From contig NZ_JASNRA010000001.1 of NCBI RefSeq assembly GCF_030411955.1, forward strand, positions 186,001 through 250,000: a stretch of 64,000 bases of DNA, written 5' to 3'. Shown in pieces: positions 48,406 to 57,004 of the stretch (its first letter is position 1; the number at the start of each line of letters is the position of its first letter). Position numbers and translations under genes: made by a program. Below the pieces are notes generated by a model that was given only the letters and a program-made list of their open reading frames with translations, was not told the origin of the DNA and ran no database searches. Source of the stretch: Massilia sp. YIM B02443 (GTDB lineage Bacteria > Pseudomonadota > Gammaproteobacteria > Burkholderiales > Burkholderiaceae_D).

Positions 48406-50604
48406 ATGAAATTCACCAAACCCGCGACCAATAATCCGATCGACCGCATGCAGGTGGTCGGCAAACCGCTCGACCGCATCGACGGCGCGCTCAAGACCAC
48501 CGGGCTCGCGCCCTACGCCTATGAACAGCACAAGGCGGCGCCGAACGCCGCCTACGGCTATGTAGTCGGCTCGGCCATCGCCAAGGGCCGCATCGTGTCG
48601 ATGGACATCACTGCCGCGCGCCGCGCGCCGGGCGTGATCGCCGTCGTCAACGCCGAGAATGCCGGCACCCTGGCCAAGGGCAACTTCAACACCGCCAAAC
48701 TGCTGGGCGGCCCCGAGATCCAGCACTACCACCAGGCGATCGCGCTGGTGGTGGCCGAGACCTTCGAGCAGGCGCGCGCCGCCGCCTCGCTGGTGAAGGT
48801 CGAGTATGCGAAAGAGCAGGGCGCCTACGACCTGGCCAAGGCCAAGGATGCCGCGACCATCCCCGAGAAGCACGATCCGGTCTCGAAGGCGGGCGACTTC
48901 GAGAAGGGCTTCGCCGCCGCGCCGGTCAAGATCGACCTGACCTACACCACCCCGGACCAGAGCCACGCGATGATGGAACCGCATGCCTCGATCGCCAGCT
49001 GGGACGGCGACAAGGTCACGGTGTGGACCTCGAACCAGATGATCGCCTGGGGCAAGAAGGACCTGGCCAAGACGCTCGGCATCCCGGCCGACAAGGTGCG
49101 CCTGGTCTCGCCGTACATCGGCGGCGGCTTCGGCGGCAAGCTGTTCCTGCGTTCCGAAGCGCTGCTGGCGGCGCTGGGCGCGCGTGCGGCCCAGCGTCCG
49201 GTGAAAGTGGCGCTGCAGCGCGCCCTGATCATGAACAACACCACCCACCGTCCGGCCACCATCCAGCGCATCCGCCTGGGCGCCAACCGCGAAGGGCGCA
49301 TCACCGCGATCTCGCACGAAAGCTGGTCGGGCGACCTGCCGGATGGCGCGCCGGAACCGGCGACCCAGCAAACCCGTTTGCTGTACCGCGGCGCCGATCG
49401 CCTGACCCAGCTGAAGCTGGCCAAGCTCGACCTGCCGGAAGCGAACGCGATGCGCGCGCCGGGCGAAGCGCCGGGCATGATGGCGCTGGAAGTGGCGATC
49501 GACGAGATGGCCGAGAAGCTCAAGATGGACCCGGTCACCTTCCGCGTCATCAACGACACCACGGTCGACCCGGAAAAGCCGGGCCGCAAGTTCTCGGCGC
49601 GCCGCTACGTGAATTGCCTGCGCACCGGCGCCGACAAGTTCGGCTGGAAGGAGCGCAAGGCAAAACCCGCCTCGGTGCGCGACGGCCGCTGGCTGGTCGG
49701 CATGGGCGTGGCCTCGGCCTTCCGCAACAATATCGTGATGACCTCGGCGGCGCGCGTGCGCCTGGAAACCGATGGCTCGGTGACCGTCGAAACCGACATG
49801 ACCGACATCGGCACCGGCAGCTACACCATCATCGCCCAGACCGCGGCCGAGATGCTCGGCCTGCCGGTCGAGCGCGTCAAAGTGCTGCTGGGCGACTCGG
49901 ACTATCCGGTGTCGGCCGGTTCGGGCGGCCAGTGGGGTGCCAACAGCTCGACCGCCGGCGTGTACGCGGCCTGCGTCAAGCTGCGCGAGCAGATCGCGCA
50001 GAAGGCCGGCCTGGATGCGGCCAAGGCCGAGTTCACGGGCGGCAGCGTGAACGTGGGCGGGAAAGCCGTCGATCTCAAGCAGGTCGCGTCCGGTGGCGCC
50101 ATCACCGCCGAAGACAAGATCGAGTTCGGTGACCTCGACAAGAAGTGGCAGCAGTCGACCTTCGGCGCCCACTTCGTCGAAGTCGGGGTCGACGTCGACA
50201 CCGCCGAGATCCGCATCCGCCGCATGCTGGCGGTGTGCGCGGCGGGCCGCATCCTGAACCCGAAGACCGCGCGCAGCCAGGTGATCGGCGCCATGACCAT
50301 GGGCGTCGGCGGCGCCATCATGGAAGAGCTGGCGGTGGACAAGCGCATCGGCTTCTTCGTCAACCACGACCTGGCGGGCTACGAGGTGCCGGTGCATGCC
50401 GACATCCCGCACCAGGAAGTGATCTTCATCGACGAAACGGATGCCTACTCGTCGCCGATGAAGGCCAAGGGTGTCGGCGAGCTGGGCCTCTGCGGCGTCG
50501 GCGCGGCGGTGGCGAACGCGATCTACAACGCCACCGGCGTGCGCGTGCGCGACTATCCGGTGACTTTGGATAAGCTGCTCAAGGAGATGCCCGACGTCGC
50601 GTAA
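48406..50604 (+). CDS. paoC: Aldehyde oxidoreductase molybdenum subunit (PaoC-like)
   Basis: The 732-residue subunit belongs to the xanthine oxidase family. It has the molybdopterin contacts SPYIGGGFGGK and RAPGEAPG, DIGTGSYT, AGSGGQWGANSST, and the catalytic Glu in GVGELG near the C-terminus. It matches PaoC, which oxidises aromatic and other aldehydes to acids in the periplasm using the cytosine-dinucleotide cofactor. The start follows paoB by two bases. No paoD/XdhC chaperone gene follows, although E. coli PaoC needs one; it must lie elsewhere or be replaced. Confidence 0.92.
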   Translation: MKFTKPATNNPIDRMQVVGKPLDRIDGALKTTGLAPYAYEQHKAAPNAAYGYVVGSAIAKGRIVSMDITAARRAPGVIAVVNAENAGTLAKGNFNTAKLLGGPEIQHYHQAIALVVAETFEQARAAASLVKVEYAKEQGAYDLAKAKDAATIPEKHDPVSKAGDFEKGFAAAPVKIDLTYTTPDQSHAMMEPHASIASWDGDKVTVWTSNQMIAWGKKDLAKTLGIPADKVRLVSPYIGGGFGGKLFLRSEALLAALGARAAQRPVKVALQRALIMNNTTHRPATIQRIRLGANREGRITAISHESWSGDLPDGAPEPATQQTRLLYRGADRLTQLKLAKLDLPEANAMRAPGEAPGMMALEVAIDEMAEKLKMDPVTFRVINDTTVDPEKPGRKFSARRYVNCLRTGADKFGWKERKAKPASVRDGRWLVGMGVASAFRNNIVMTSAARVRLETDGSVTVETDMTDIGTGSYTIIAQTAAEMLGLPVERVKVLLGDSDYPVSAGSGGQWGANSSTAGVYAACVKLREQIAQKAGLDAAKAEFTGGSVNVGGKAVDLKQVASGGAITAEDKIEFGDLDKKWQQSTFGAHFVEVGVDVDTAEIRIRRMLAVCAAGRILNPKTARSQVIGAMTMGVGGAIMEELAVDKRIGFFVNHDLAGYEVPVHADIPHQEVIFIDETDAYSSPMKAKGVGELGLCGVGAAVANAIYNATGVRVRDYPVTLDKLLKEMPDVA

Positions 50605-50725
50605 GCGTTCATGACGATTGGAACTGTAATGCAGTTCCGACTCATGATCGCGGCTCATAAGGCCATGCAAATCCGGCGCCGTTACAGGGGCCCGTTTGCC
50701 GTTACCATGTTCGCAAGCTCGATAC

Positions 50726-50758
50726 GGGCGCTGTTCCTGCAATCGCAGGACAGCGCCC
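50726..50758. other. Long hairpin between paoC and the alcohol dehydrogenase
   Basis: GGGCGCTGTTCCTGC pairs with GCAGGA-CAGCGCCC around a four-base AATC loop, with one bulged T. There is no T run, so it may be an mRNA-stabilising or attenuating structure separating the Pao operon from the next gene. Confidence 0.5.
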
Positions 50759-50809
50759 GCGTCAATTCAACGCCTCACTCATCATCTCACTTATCCGAAG
50801 GAGCAATCC

Positions 50810-51859
50810 ATGACCGTCAAAGCCTACGGCGCCCACGCCGGCGACCAGCCGCTCGAACCGATCGACATCACCCGCCGCGAGCCGGGCGCGCACGACGTGC
50901 GCATCGACATCGCCTTCTGCGGCGTCTGCCACTCCGACCTGCACCAGGTGCGCGGCGAATGGGCCGGCACCCAGTACCCGTGCGTGCCGGGCCACGAGAT
51001 CGTCGGCCGCGTCGCGGCAGTCGGGGCCCACGTCAAGAACTACCAGGTCGGCGACCTGGTCGGCGTCGGCTGCATGGTCGACAGCTGCCAGGAGTGCGCC
51101 GATTGCGGCGACGGCCTGGAAAACTATTGCGACAACATGGTCGGCACCTACAACTCGCCGACCCCGGACGCGCCGGGCCACACGCTGGGCGGCTACTCCG
51201 AGCAGATCGTGGTGCACGAGCGCTTCGTGCTGCGCGTGACGCACCCGGAAGAGCAATTGGCCGCCGTCGCGCCGCTGCTGTGCGCCGGCATCACGACGTA
51301 TTCGCCGCTGCGCCACTGGAACGCCGGTCCCGGCAAGCGGGTCGGCATTGTCGGCATCGGCGGCCTGGGCCACATGGGCATCAAGCTGGCGCGCGCAATG
51401 GGCGCGCACGTGGTGGCGTTCACCACCTCGGAAAACAAGCGCCAGGACGCCGAGGCGCTGGGCGCGCACGAAGTGGTGGTCTCGAAGGATCCTGCCGCGA
51501 TGGCCGCGCAAGCCAGGTCGCTCGACCTGATCGTCAACACGGTCGCCGCCCCGCACGACCTGGACGCGCTGCTGCACCTGCTCAAGCGCGACGGGACCAT
51601 GGTGCTGGTCGGCGCCCCGGCCACGCCGCACCCGTCGCCGAATGTGTTCAACCTGATCATGAAGCGGCGCGAGATCGCCGGCTCGATGATCGGCGGGATT
51701 CCCGAGACCCAGGAGATGCTGGACTTCTGCGCCGAGCATGGGATCGTGGCGGACATCGAGATGATCCGCATGGAAGAGATCAATGCGGCGTATGAGCGCA
51801 TGCTCAAGGGCGATGTGAAGTATCGCTTCGTGATCGACAGCGCGACGCTGGCGGCGTAA
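50810..51859 (+). CDS. yahK: Zinc-dependent aldehyde reductase / alcohol dehydrogenase (YahK/Ahr-like)
   Basis: The 349-residue protein is close to E. coli YahK in nearly every block. Catalytic zinc ligands are in CGVCHSD (C40) and GHE (H62), structural zinc cysteines are C93, C96, C99 and C107, and the Rossmann loop is GIGGLGHMG. MKRREIAGSMIGGIPETQEM is shared. It should reduce aldehydes with NADPH in the cytoplasm. Next to PaoABC it gives a second route for aldehyde removal. AAGGAG precedes the ATG; it has its own upstream gap of 205 bases. Confidence 0.9.
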   Translation: MTVKAYGAHAGDQPLEPIDITRREPGAHDVRIDIAFCGVCHSDLHQVRGEWAGTQYPCVPGHEIVGRVAAVGAHVKNYQVGDLVGVGCMVDSCQECADCGDGLENYCDNMVGTYNSPTPDAPGHTLGGYSEQIVVHERFVLRVTHPEEQLAAVAPLLCAGITTYSPLRHWNAGPGKRVGIVGIGGLGHMGIKLARAMGAHVVAFTTSENKRQDAEALGAHEVVVSKDPAAMAAQARSLDLIVNTVAAPHDLDALLHLLKRDGTMVLVGAPATPHPSPNVFNLIMKRREIAGSMIGGIPETQEMLDFCAEHGIVADIEMIRMEEINAAYERMLKGDVKYRFVIDSATLAA

Positions 51860-51890
51860 TACGTCCTTCTTCATTCAGTTAGCAGCAGCA

Positions 51891-51995
51891 CGTCATCCCC
51901 GCGAAGGCGGGGATCCAAGTTTGCTCATGTAGCCACTCTGGTCGATCGAAGTGGCAGTGCGCACAACTTGGATCCCCGCCTGCGCGGGGATGACG
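51891..51995. repeat. 31-bp inverted repeat (REP/BIME or MITE-like element)
   Basis: CGTCATCCCCGCGAAGGCGG... (51891-51921) and its inverted copy (51965-51995) match over 31 bases with one mismatch. The 43-base spacer contains a further pairing (AGCCACT/AGTGGC). Each arm also folds on itself (ATCCCCGC/GCGGGGAT). Elements of this look are widespread in proteobacterial intergenic DNA. It may fold into a long transcript hairpin between the dehydrogenase and MFS genes. Confidence 0.8.
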
Positions 51996-52096
51996 GTTTT
52001 TAGGCTAGCGGCGTTCTGGACGCCCCCCGTTTTTCACTCTTCAGTTCTTATCTTTTTGCCGCGCGAGCGGCACGGCTTCCTATTCCCAAAATAATA

Positions 52097-53302
52097 ATGA
52101 CTCCACCAACCGCATCACCCGCCACGGCATCCACAGTTCCGACCCAACCCGCCGCCTGGGGCGCCGTCCTGGCCATGTCCCTCGGCGCCTTCGTGCTGGT
52201 CGCTTCCGAATTCATGCCCGTCAGCCTGCTGACCCCGATCGCTTCCGACCTGCGCATCACCGAAGGCCAGGCCGGCCAGGCGATCGCCGTCTCGGGCGCG
52301 TTCGCCCTGATCACCAGCCTGTGCATCTCGACGCTGGCCGGTAAGCTCGACCGCAAGCTGCTGCTGCTCGGCCTGACCTTGCTGATGATCGTCTCCGGCA
52401 CCATCGCCGCCTTCGCCCCCAGCTATCCCGTCTTCATGATCGGCCGCGCCTTCATCGGCGTGGCCATCGGCGGCTTCTGGTCGATGTCGGCGGCGATCGC
52501 CATGCGCCTGGTGCCTGAAGACCAGGTGCCGCGCGCGCTGGCCATCCTCAACGGCGGCAACGCGCTGGCGACGGTGGTGGCGGCGCCGCTGGGCAGCTTC
52601 CTGGGCGCGGTGATCGGCTGGCGCGGCGCCTTCTTCTGCCTGATTCCGTTCGCCGCCATCGCGCTGGCCTGGAAGGCGGCCAGCCTGCCGGCCATGGCGC
52701 CAACCCGGGCAAAGGGCGGGGCCGGCGTGTTCGCGCTGCTCAAGCGCCCGGCGGTGGCGCTGGGCATGGCGGCGGTCGGGCTGCTGTTCATGGGGCAGTT
52801 CGCGCTGTTCACCTACCTGCGGCCGTTCCTCGAGACGGTGACGCGGGTGGACGTATCGACGCTGTCGCTGATGCTGCTGCTGGTCGGCGTGGCCGGCTTC
52901 GTCGGCACCACGCTGATCGGCGCTTTCCTGAAGGATGGCCTGTACCGCACGTTGACCGTGATGCCGCTCCTGATGGCGGCGATCGGCGTGGCGCTGCTGA
53001 TGTTCGGCCACTCGAGCGCGATCGTCACGCTGCTGCTGGGGTGCTGGGGCCTGATCGCCACCGCGGCGCCGGTCGGCTGGTGGACCTGGCTGGCGCGCTC
53101 GATGCCGCAGGATGCGGAAGCCGGCGGCGGCTTGATGGTGGCCGTAGTGCAGCTGTCGATCGCGCTCGGCGCGACGGTGGGCGGGGTGCTGTTCGACGCC
53201 AGCGGTTACGTGCTGACCTTCGGCGCCAGCGTCGTCGTGCTGATGCTGGCCGCGCTGCTGGCCGTGCTGGCGGGACGCGCCGCCGGCAAGGCAAGCGTTT
53301 GA
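52097..53302 (+). CDS. MFS efflux transporter (DHA1, NepI/YdhP-like)
   Basis: The 401-residue protein has about 12 membrane segments and DHA1-type motifs (ASEFMPVSLLTPIASDL in helix 1, GRAFIGVAIGGFWSMSAAIAM in helix 4). It resembles the NepI/purine-nucleoside and sugar-efflux group. Direction is outward by family precedent; substrate unknown. No Shine-Dalgarno sequence is clear. It converges with a LysR gene 13 bases away, which may or may not control it. Confidence 0.82.
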   Translation: MTPPTASPATASTVPTQPAAWGAVLAMSLGAFVLVASEFMPVSLLTPIASDLRITEGQAGQAIAVSGAFALITSLCISTLAGKLDRKLLLLGLTLLMIVSGTIAAFAPSYPVFMIGRAFIGVAIGGFWSMSAAIAMRLVPEDQVPRALAILNGGNALATVVAAPLGSFLGAVIGWRGAFFCLIPFAAIALAWKAASLPAMAPTRAKGGAGVFALLKRPAVALGMAAVGLLFMGQFALFTYLRPFLETVTRVDVSTLSLMLLLVGVAGFVGTTLIGAFLKDGLYRTLTVMPLLMAAIGVALLMFGHSSAIVTLLLGCWGLIATAAPVGWWTWLARSMPQDAEAGGGLMVAVVQLSIALGATVGGVLFDASGYVLTFGASVVVLMLAALLAVLAGRAAGKASV

Positions 53303-53315
53303 ATCAGCTTTTGAA

Positions 53316-54209
53316 TCAGCCCGTGTAGCGGATCGCGTCGATCACCAGCCCGAGCGCGCGCGACGAATGGCGCCGGCTCGGGTAGTAGGCGTGCAGGCCG
53401 GGGAAGGACGGGCACCAGTCTTCCATCACGCTCACCAGCCGCCCTTCGCGCACATGGTCGCCGACCACGTCGGCGGTGAGATAGGCCAGGCCCGAGCCGC
53501 TCAGCGCCGCATTGCGCATCTGGTACACGCTGTTGAAGGTGCACTGGCCGCGCAGCCGGGCCTCGATCGGGCGGCCGTCCTGCAGCAGTTCCCAGGCATA
53601 CACGCCGCCCTTGCTGGCCAGGCGCAGCTGCACGCAGTTGTGCTTGATCAGGTCCTGCACCGAGTTCGGCACCGGACGGTGCGCGAAGTAGGCGGGCGAG
53701 CCGACGATCATGGTCTTGACGTCGGGTGTCAGGCGCACCGCGATCATGTCCTTGTCCACCTGGTCGCCCCAGCGCACGCCGATGTCGTAGCGCTCGGCGG
53801 CGATGTCGACCATGCGGTAGTCGCTGCTGATCTCGACCTGGATGTCGGGATACTGCGGCAGCACCGGGGCCAGGCGCGGCCACAGGAAGTTGTCGATCAC
53901 GTGGTCGGTCGAGGTGATGCGGATCAGGCCCGAGGGCTTGTCGCCCAATTCGCTGATGGCGGCGATCTCGGCGTCGATCTCCTGCAGGCGCGGCGCCACG
54001 TTCTGCAGCAGGCGCTCGCCCGCTTCGGTGGGCGATACGCTGCGCGTGGTGCGGGAGAGCAGACGCACGCCCATGCGCGACTCGAGCGCGCGCACGATGT
54101 GGCTGAGCGCCGATTGCGTCATCCCCAGCTTGGCCGCAGCGCGCGTGAAGCTGCGCTCGCGGGCCACGGCCAGGAAGACCAGGATGTCACTGATGTTGTC
54201 GCGCGCCAT
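53316..54209 (-). CDS. LysR-family transcriptional regulator
   Basis: The 297-residue protein has an N-terminal winged HTH (SFTRAAAKLGMTQSALSHIVRALESRMGVRLLSRTTRSV) and a LysR substrate-binding domain. It resembles regulators that control neighbouring MFS or oxidoreductase genes. The start at 54209 fits the family N-terminus; an ATG at 54260 would add 17 residues with no better ribosome-binding site. It lies downstream of the pullulanase gene on the same strand and converges with the MFS gene. Target unknown. Confidence 0.88.
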   Translation of the reverse strand: MARDNISDILVFLAVARERSFTRAAAKLGMTQSALSHIVRALESRMGVRLLSRTTRSVSPTEAGERLLQNVAPRLQEIDAEIAAISELGDKPSGLIRITSTDHVIDNFLWPRLAPVLPQYPDIQVEISSDYRMVDIAAERYDIGVRWGDQVDKDMIAVRLTPDVKTMIVGSPAYFAHRPVPNSVQDLIKHNCVQLRLASKGGVYAWELLQDGRPIEARLRGQCTFNSVYQMRNAALSGSGLAYLTADVVGDHVREGRLVSVMEDWCPSFPGLHAYYPSRRHSSRALGLVIDAIRYTG

Positions 54210-54279
54210 GCGGTGGAAGTCGGTAGGGAAAACGCTTGATTCTACCTGTCCGTCCGACATGGCGCTGGCGCGCCCGAAC

Positions 54280-57000
54280 TCAATCGGCCACGAACACCAC
54301 GGCGGTACGCGCCGGAATCGTGAACGTGCCGCTGGCGCTGTCGAAGCGCGCCTGGGCCGCGCGCTTGTCGGCCGCGCCTTTTGCCACGTGCACCGGATGC
54401 AGGCGCAGGCGCTTGCCGCGCAGGGTCTCTTCCTTGACCGTGCGCGCCGTCTTGTCGACGTTCACCAGGTAGGTCAAACCGCCGAAGCGCGCGCCCGGAT
54501 AGCCGCGGCCGTCGATCCAGGCCGCCAGCACGGTCGGCACCTGGCCGGGGCCGGTGTTGAAGAAGCGCAGGCGCTTGACGATGTCGTCGCTTGTGCGCAG
54601 GCGCAGCAGCGTGGTGCCGGCGCGGATCTGCAGCAGGTCGCGGAAGGCGTCGCGCGCGAAGGCGATGTCGGCCGGGGCGGGCTTGAGGGCGGCATTCGCC
54701 AGCAGCGGCTTGAACAGCGGCCAGTCCCTGGCGTTGTCGTCGGCGGGCGGCAGGCCGGTGCCGAAGAAGTTGTCCCGGTAGGTCCAGTCGAGGCGGTTGA
54801 ACCAGTCGCCCGAATTGAAGCTGTTGCGATCCAGGGACTTGGAACGCAGGACGTCGATGCCGGCGTGGTAGTAGGCCACGCCCTGGCTGAAGGCGTTGAT
54901 CGCCATGCCCAGCACCTGCACCCGCGCGCGCTCGGCGGCGGAGGTATTCACCGGGAGCTTGAGCGCATTGATGTCGTACAGCGTCTGGTTGTCGTGGTTC
55001 TCGACGTAGTTGACCGCTTCGCCCGGTTCTCTAGCGTAGCCGGCCGGCTGGTTGCCGCCGTAGACGATGCTTTCGAGCCGGCGGGTCTGGCCGTCGAAGG
55101 TCTGCATCGGGAACGCGCGCACCGAGCCGGCCAGGCCGACGCGGATCAGGTCTGCGGCCTTGAGCAGGTCGCTGTGCTGGCGCCCGCCGCCGAGGCGGTT
55201 CGGGTCGTACACCAGGCCGTTGATGTAGCCTTGCTGGCGCAGCACGGTCTCGCCCGAGTCGCCGGGCGAACCGCCGCGCACGGCGTCGCGCGCGCGGTCG
55301 CTGAAGGTGCCGATGCCGCTGCCGTTCAGCGACAGCTGCGAGGCCTGCACGAAGCGCGCGCCGTCCGCAACCTCGCCGAAGTTCCAGCCTTCGCCCAGCA
55401 GCTGCACGTGGCGGCCCGCGGCGCGGTCGACTTCGCGTTGCAGGCGCTCCATGGCGGCGCGCGGCTGGTGGCCCATCAGGTCGAAGCGGTAGGAGTCGAT
55501 CTTGTAGTGGCGCGTCCACAGCACCGCCGAGTCGATCATCAGCTTGGCCATCATGGTGTTTTCGGTGGCCGTGTTGAAGCAGCAGGTCGACGACTCGATC
55601 GCTCCGATGGCATTCAGGCGGTGGTAGTAGCCCGGCACCACACGGTCCAGGATCGACTTCTCGTTCTGGCCGGCGATGAAGGTGTGGTTGTAGACCACGT
55701 CGACGCCGACGCGCAGGCCGGCCTGGTGCAGGTCCATCACCATCTGGCGGAATTCGATGACGCGGCGCGCGCCGTCCTGCGGGTCGCTGGCGTAGCTGCC
55801 TTCGACCGCATTGAAGTGCTGCGGGTCGTAGCCCCAGTTGAAGCAGTCGGTGTGGGCGGTCTTGCGGATCAGGGCCTGCTGCGCTTCGCTGTCCGGCGCG
55901 CCGCTTGGCTGCGGCACGGCGCAGCCGACTTCCGGGATGCTGCCGATGTCGTACACCGGCAGCAGGTGGATGTCGGTCAGGCCGGCTTGCGCCAGCGCGC
56001 GCAGGTGCTTCATGCCGTTCGAGTTGGTCTCGCCGAAGGCCGCATACTTGCCGCGCTTGGCTTCGGGCACGGTCTGGTCGATCAGCGAGAAGTCGCGCAC
56101 GTGCAGCTCGTAGATCGACATGTCGGTCGGCGCCTTCACCGTGTCCGGCGCGCGCGTCGCGTCCCAGCCCTGCGGCTTGAGGTTGGGGGCGTCGAGGTCG
56201 GCCACGTAGCTGCGTTTCGAATCGGCGTTGAGGCTGACCGAGTACGGGTCGGTGACCATATTGCGCACCAGGCCGGCGCCGTCGACGATCACGTCCACCG
56301 CGTACTTGTAGTAACTGCCGGAGAGGTCGCGCGGGGCGCTGAAGCTCCATGTGCCGGTGCGTTCGTCGAGCGCCATCGGCTGCACGCCGGAAGCCTTGCC
56401 GGTGGCGCTGTCGTAGGTGCAGACGGCGACCTGGCGCGCGGTCGGCGCCCACAGTTTGAACGTCGTCTGTCTGGCGGTTGGCGTGGCGCCCAGGTCGGGA
56501 ATGCCATCGGCGGCGGCGTACAGGTCGTCCAGCGCGCCGGCGGCCTGGATGCGGGTGGCGGCGATGACGGCGCCGTCGGCGCCTTCGCGCACCAGCACCA
56601 GCTGTTCGCGATGCAGCAGCGGCAGGCGCGCCAGGTCGGCGTCGCTGACCGCCAGCGTCGGGCCGGCGGCGACGTACTTGAAGCGGGTGGCGACGGCGGC
56701 CGGCACTGCGGTGCTGGCGACGTTCAGGGTCACGGCGCCGGCGGCGCCGACTACCTTGCTGCCCGGCCTGGCGACGATGGCGCCGGTCGGGGAGTGGTAC
56801 AGGCGGTAGAGGCCATCCTGGGCGGCGCCGGGCCAGCGCAGCAGGCGCTTGTCGAACCAGACGGCGCGCGCGTCGAGCGTTTCGCCGGAGGCGTTGAGGA
56901 CTTCCTGGAACGACGGGCTGTCGCAGGCTTCGATGGGAACGGCGGCGCAGGCGGACGAGGACAGCGACGCCGCGATCAGGGCAAGGTGCAGTTTTTTCAT
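54280..57000 (-). CDS. pulA: Pullulanase, type I (GH13)
   Basis: The 906-residue exported enzyme has a signal peptide (a Cys at 18 could be lipidated, but the lipobox is weak). It has an N-terminal beta domain (about 30-150), a CBM48 (about 177-257), the GH13 barrel and a DUF3372-type C-terminal domain. The pullulanase signature is FNWGYDP (387-393). Catalytic residues are D507 (YRFDLMGH), E537 (LLGEGWNFGE) and D670 (VENHD). It removes alpha-1,6 branches from amylopectin and maltodextrin. The ATG is only four bases after the POT gene stop and lacks a Shine-Dalgarno site, so translation is probably coupled. Confidence 0.92.
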   Translation of the reverse strand: MKKLHLALIAASLSSSACAAVPIEACDSPSFQEVLNASGETLDARAVWFDKRLLRWPGAAQDGLYRLYHSPTGAIVARPGSKVVGAAGAVTLNVASTAVPAAVATRFKYVAAGPTLAVSDADLARLPLLHREQLVLVREGADGAVIAATRIQAAGALDDLYAAADGIPDLGATPTARQTTFKLWAPTARQVAVCTYDSATGKASGVQPMALDERTGTWSFSAPRDLSGSYYKYAVDVIVDGAGLVRNMVTDPYSVSLNADSKRSYVADLDAPNLKPQGWDATRAPDTVKAPTDMSIYELHVRDFSLIDQTVPEAKRGKYAAFGETNSNGMKHLRALAQAGLTDIHLLPVYDIGSIPEVGCAVPQPSGAPDSEAQQALIRKTAHTDCFNWGYDPQHFNAVEGSYASDPQDGARRVIEFRQMVMDLHQAGLRVGVDVVYNHTFIAGQNEKSILDRVVPGYYHRLNAIGAIESSTCCFNTATENTMMAKLMIDSAVLWTRHYKIDSYRFDLMGHQPRAAMERLQREVDRAAGRHVQLLGEGWNFGEVADGARFVQASQLSLNGSGIGTFSDRARDAVRGGSPGDSGETVLRQQGYINGLVYDPNRLGGGRQHSDLLKAADLIRVGLAGSVRAFPMQTFDGQTRRLESIVYGGNQPAGYAREPGEAVNYVENHDNQTLYDINALKLPVNTSAAERARVQVLGMAINAFSQGVAYYHAGIDVLRSKSLDRNSFNSGDWFNRLDWTYRDNFFGTGLPPADDNARDWPLFKPLLANAALKPAPADIAFARDAFRDLLQIRAGTTLLRLRTSDDIVKRLRFFNTGPGQVPTVLAAWIDGRGYPGARFGGLTYLVNVDKTARTVKEETLRGKRLRLHPVHVAKGAADKRAAQARFDSASGTFTIPARTAVVFVAD

Positions 57001-57004
57001 GATG

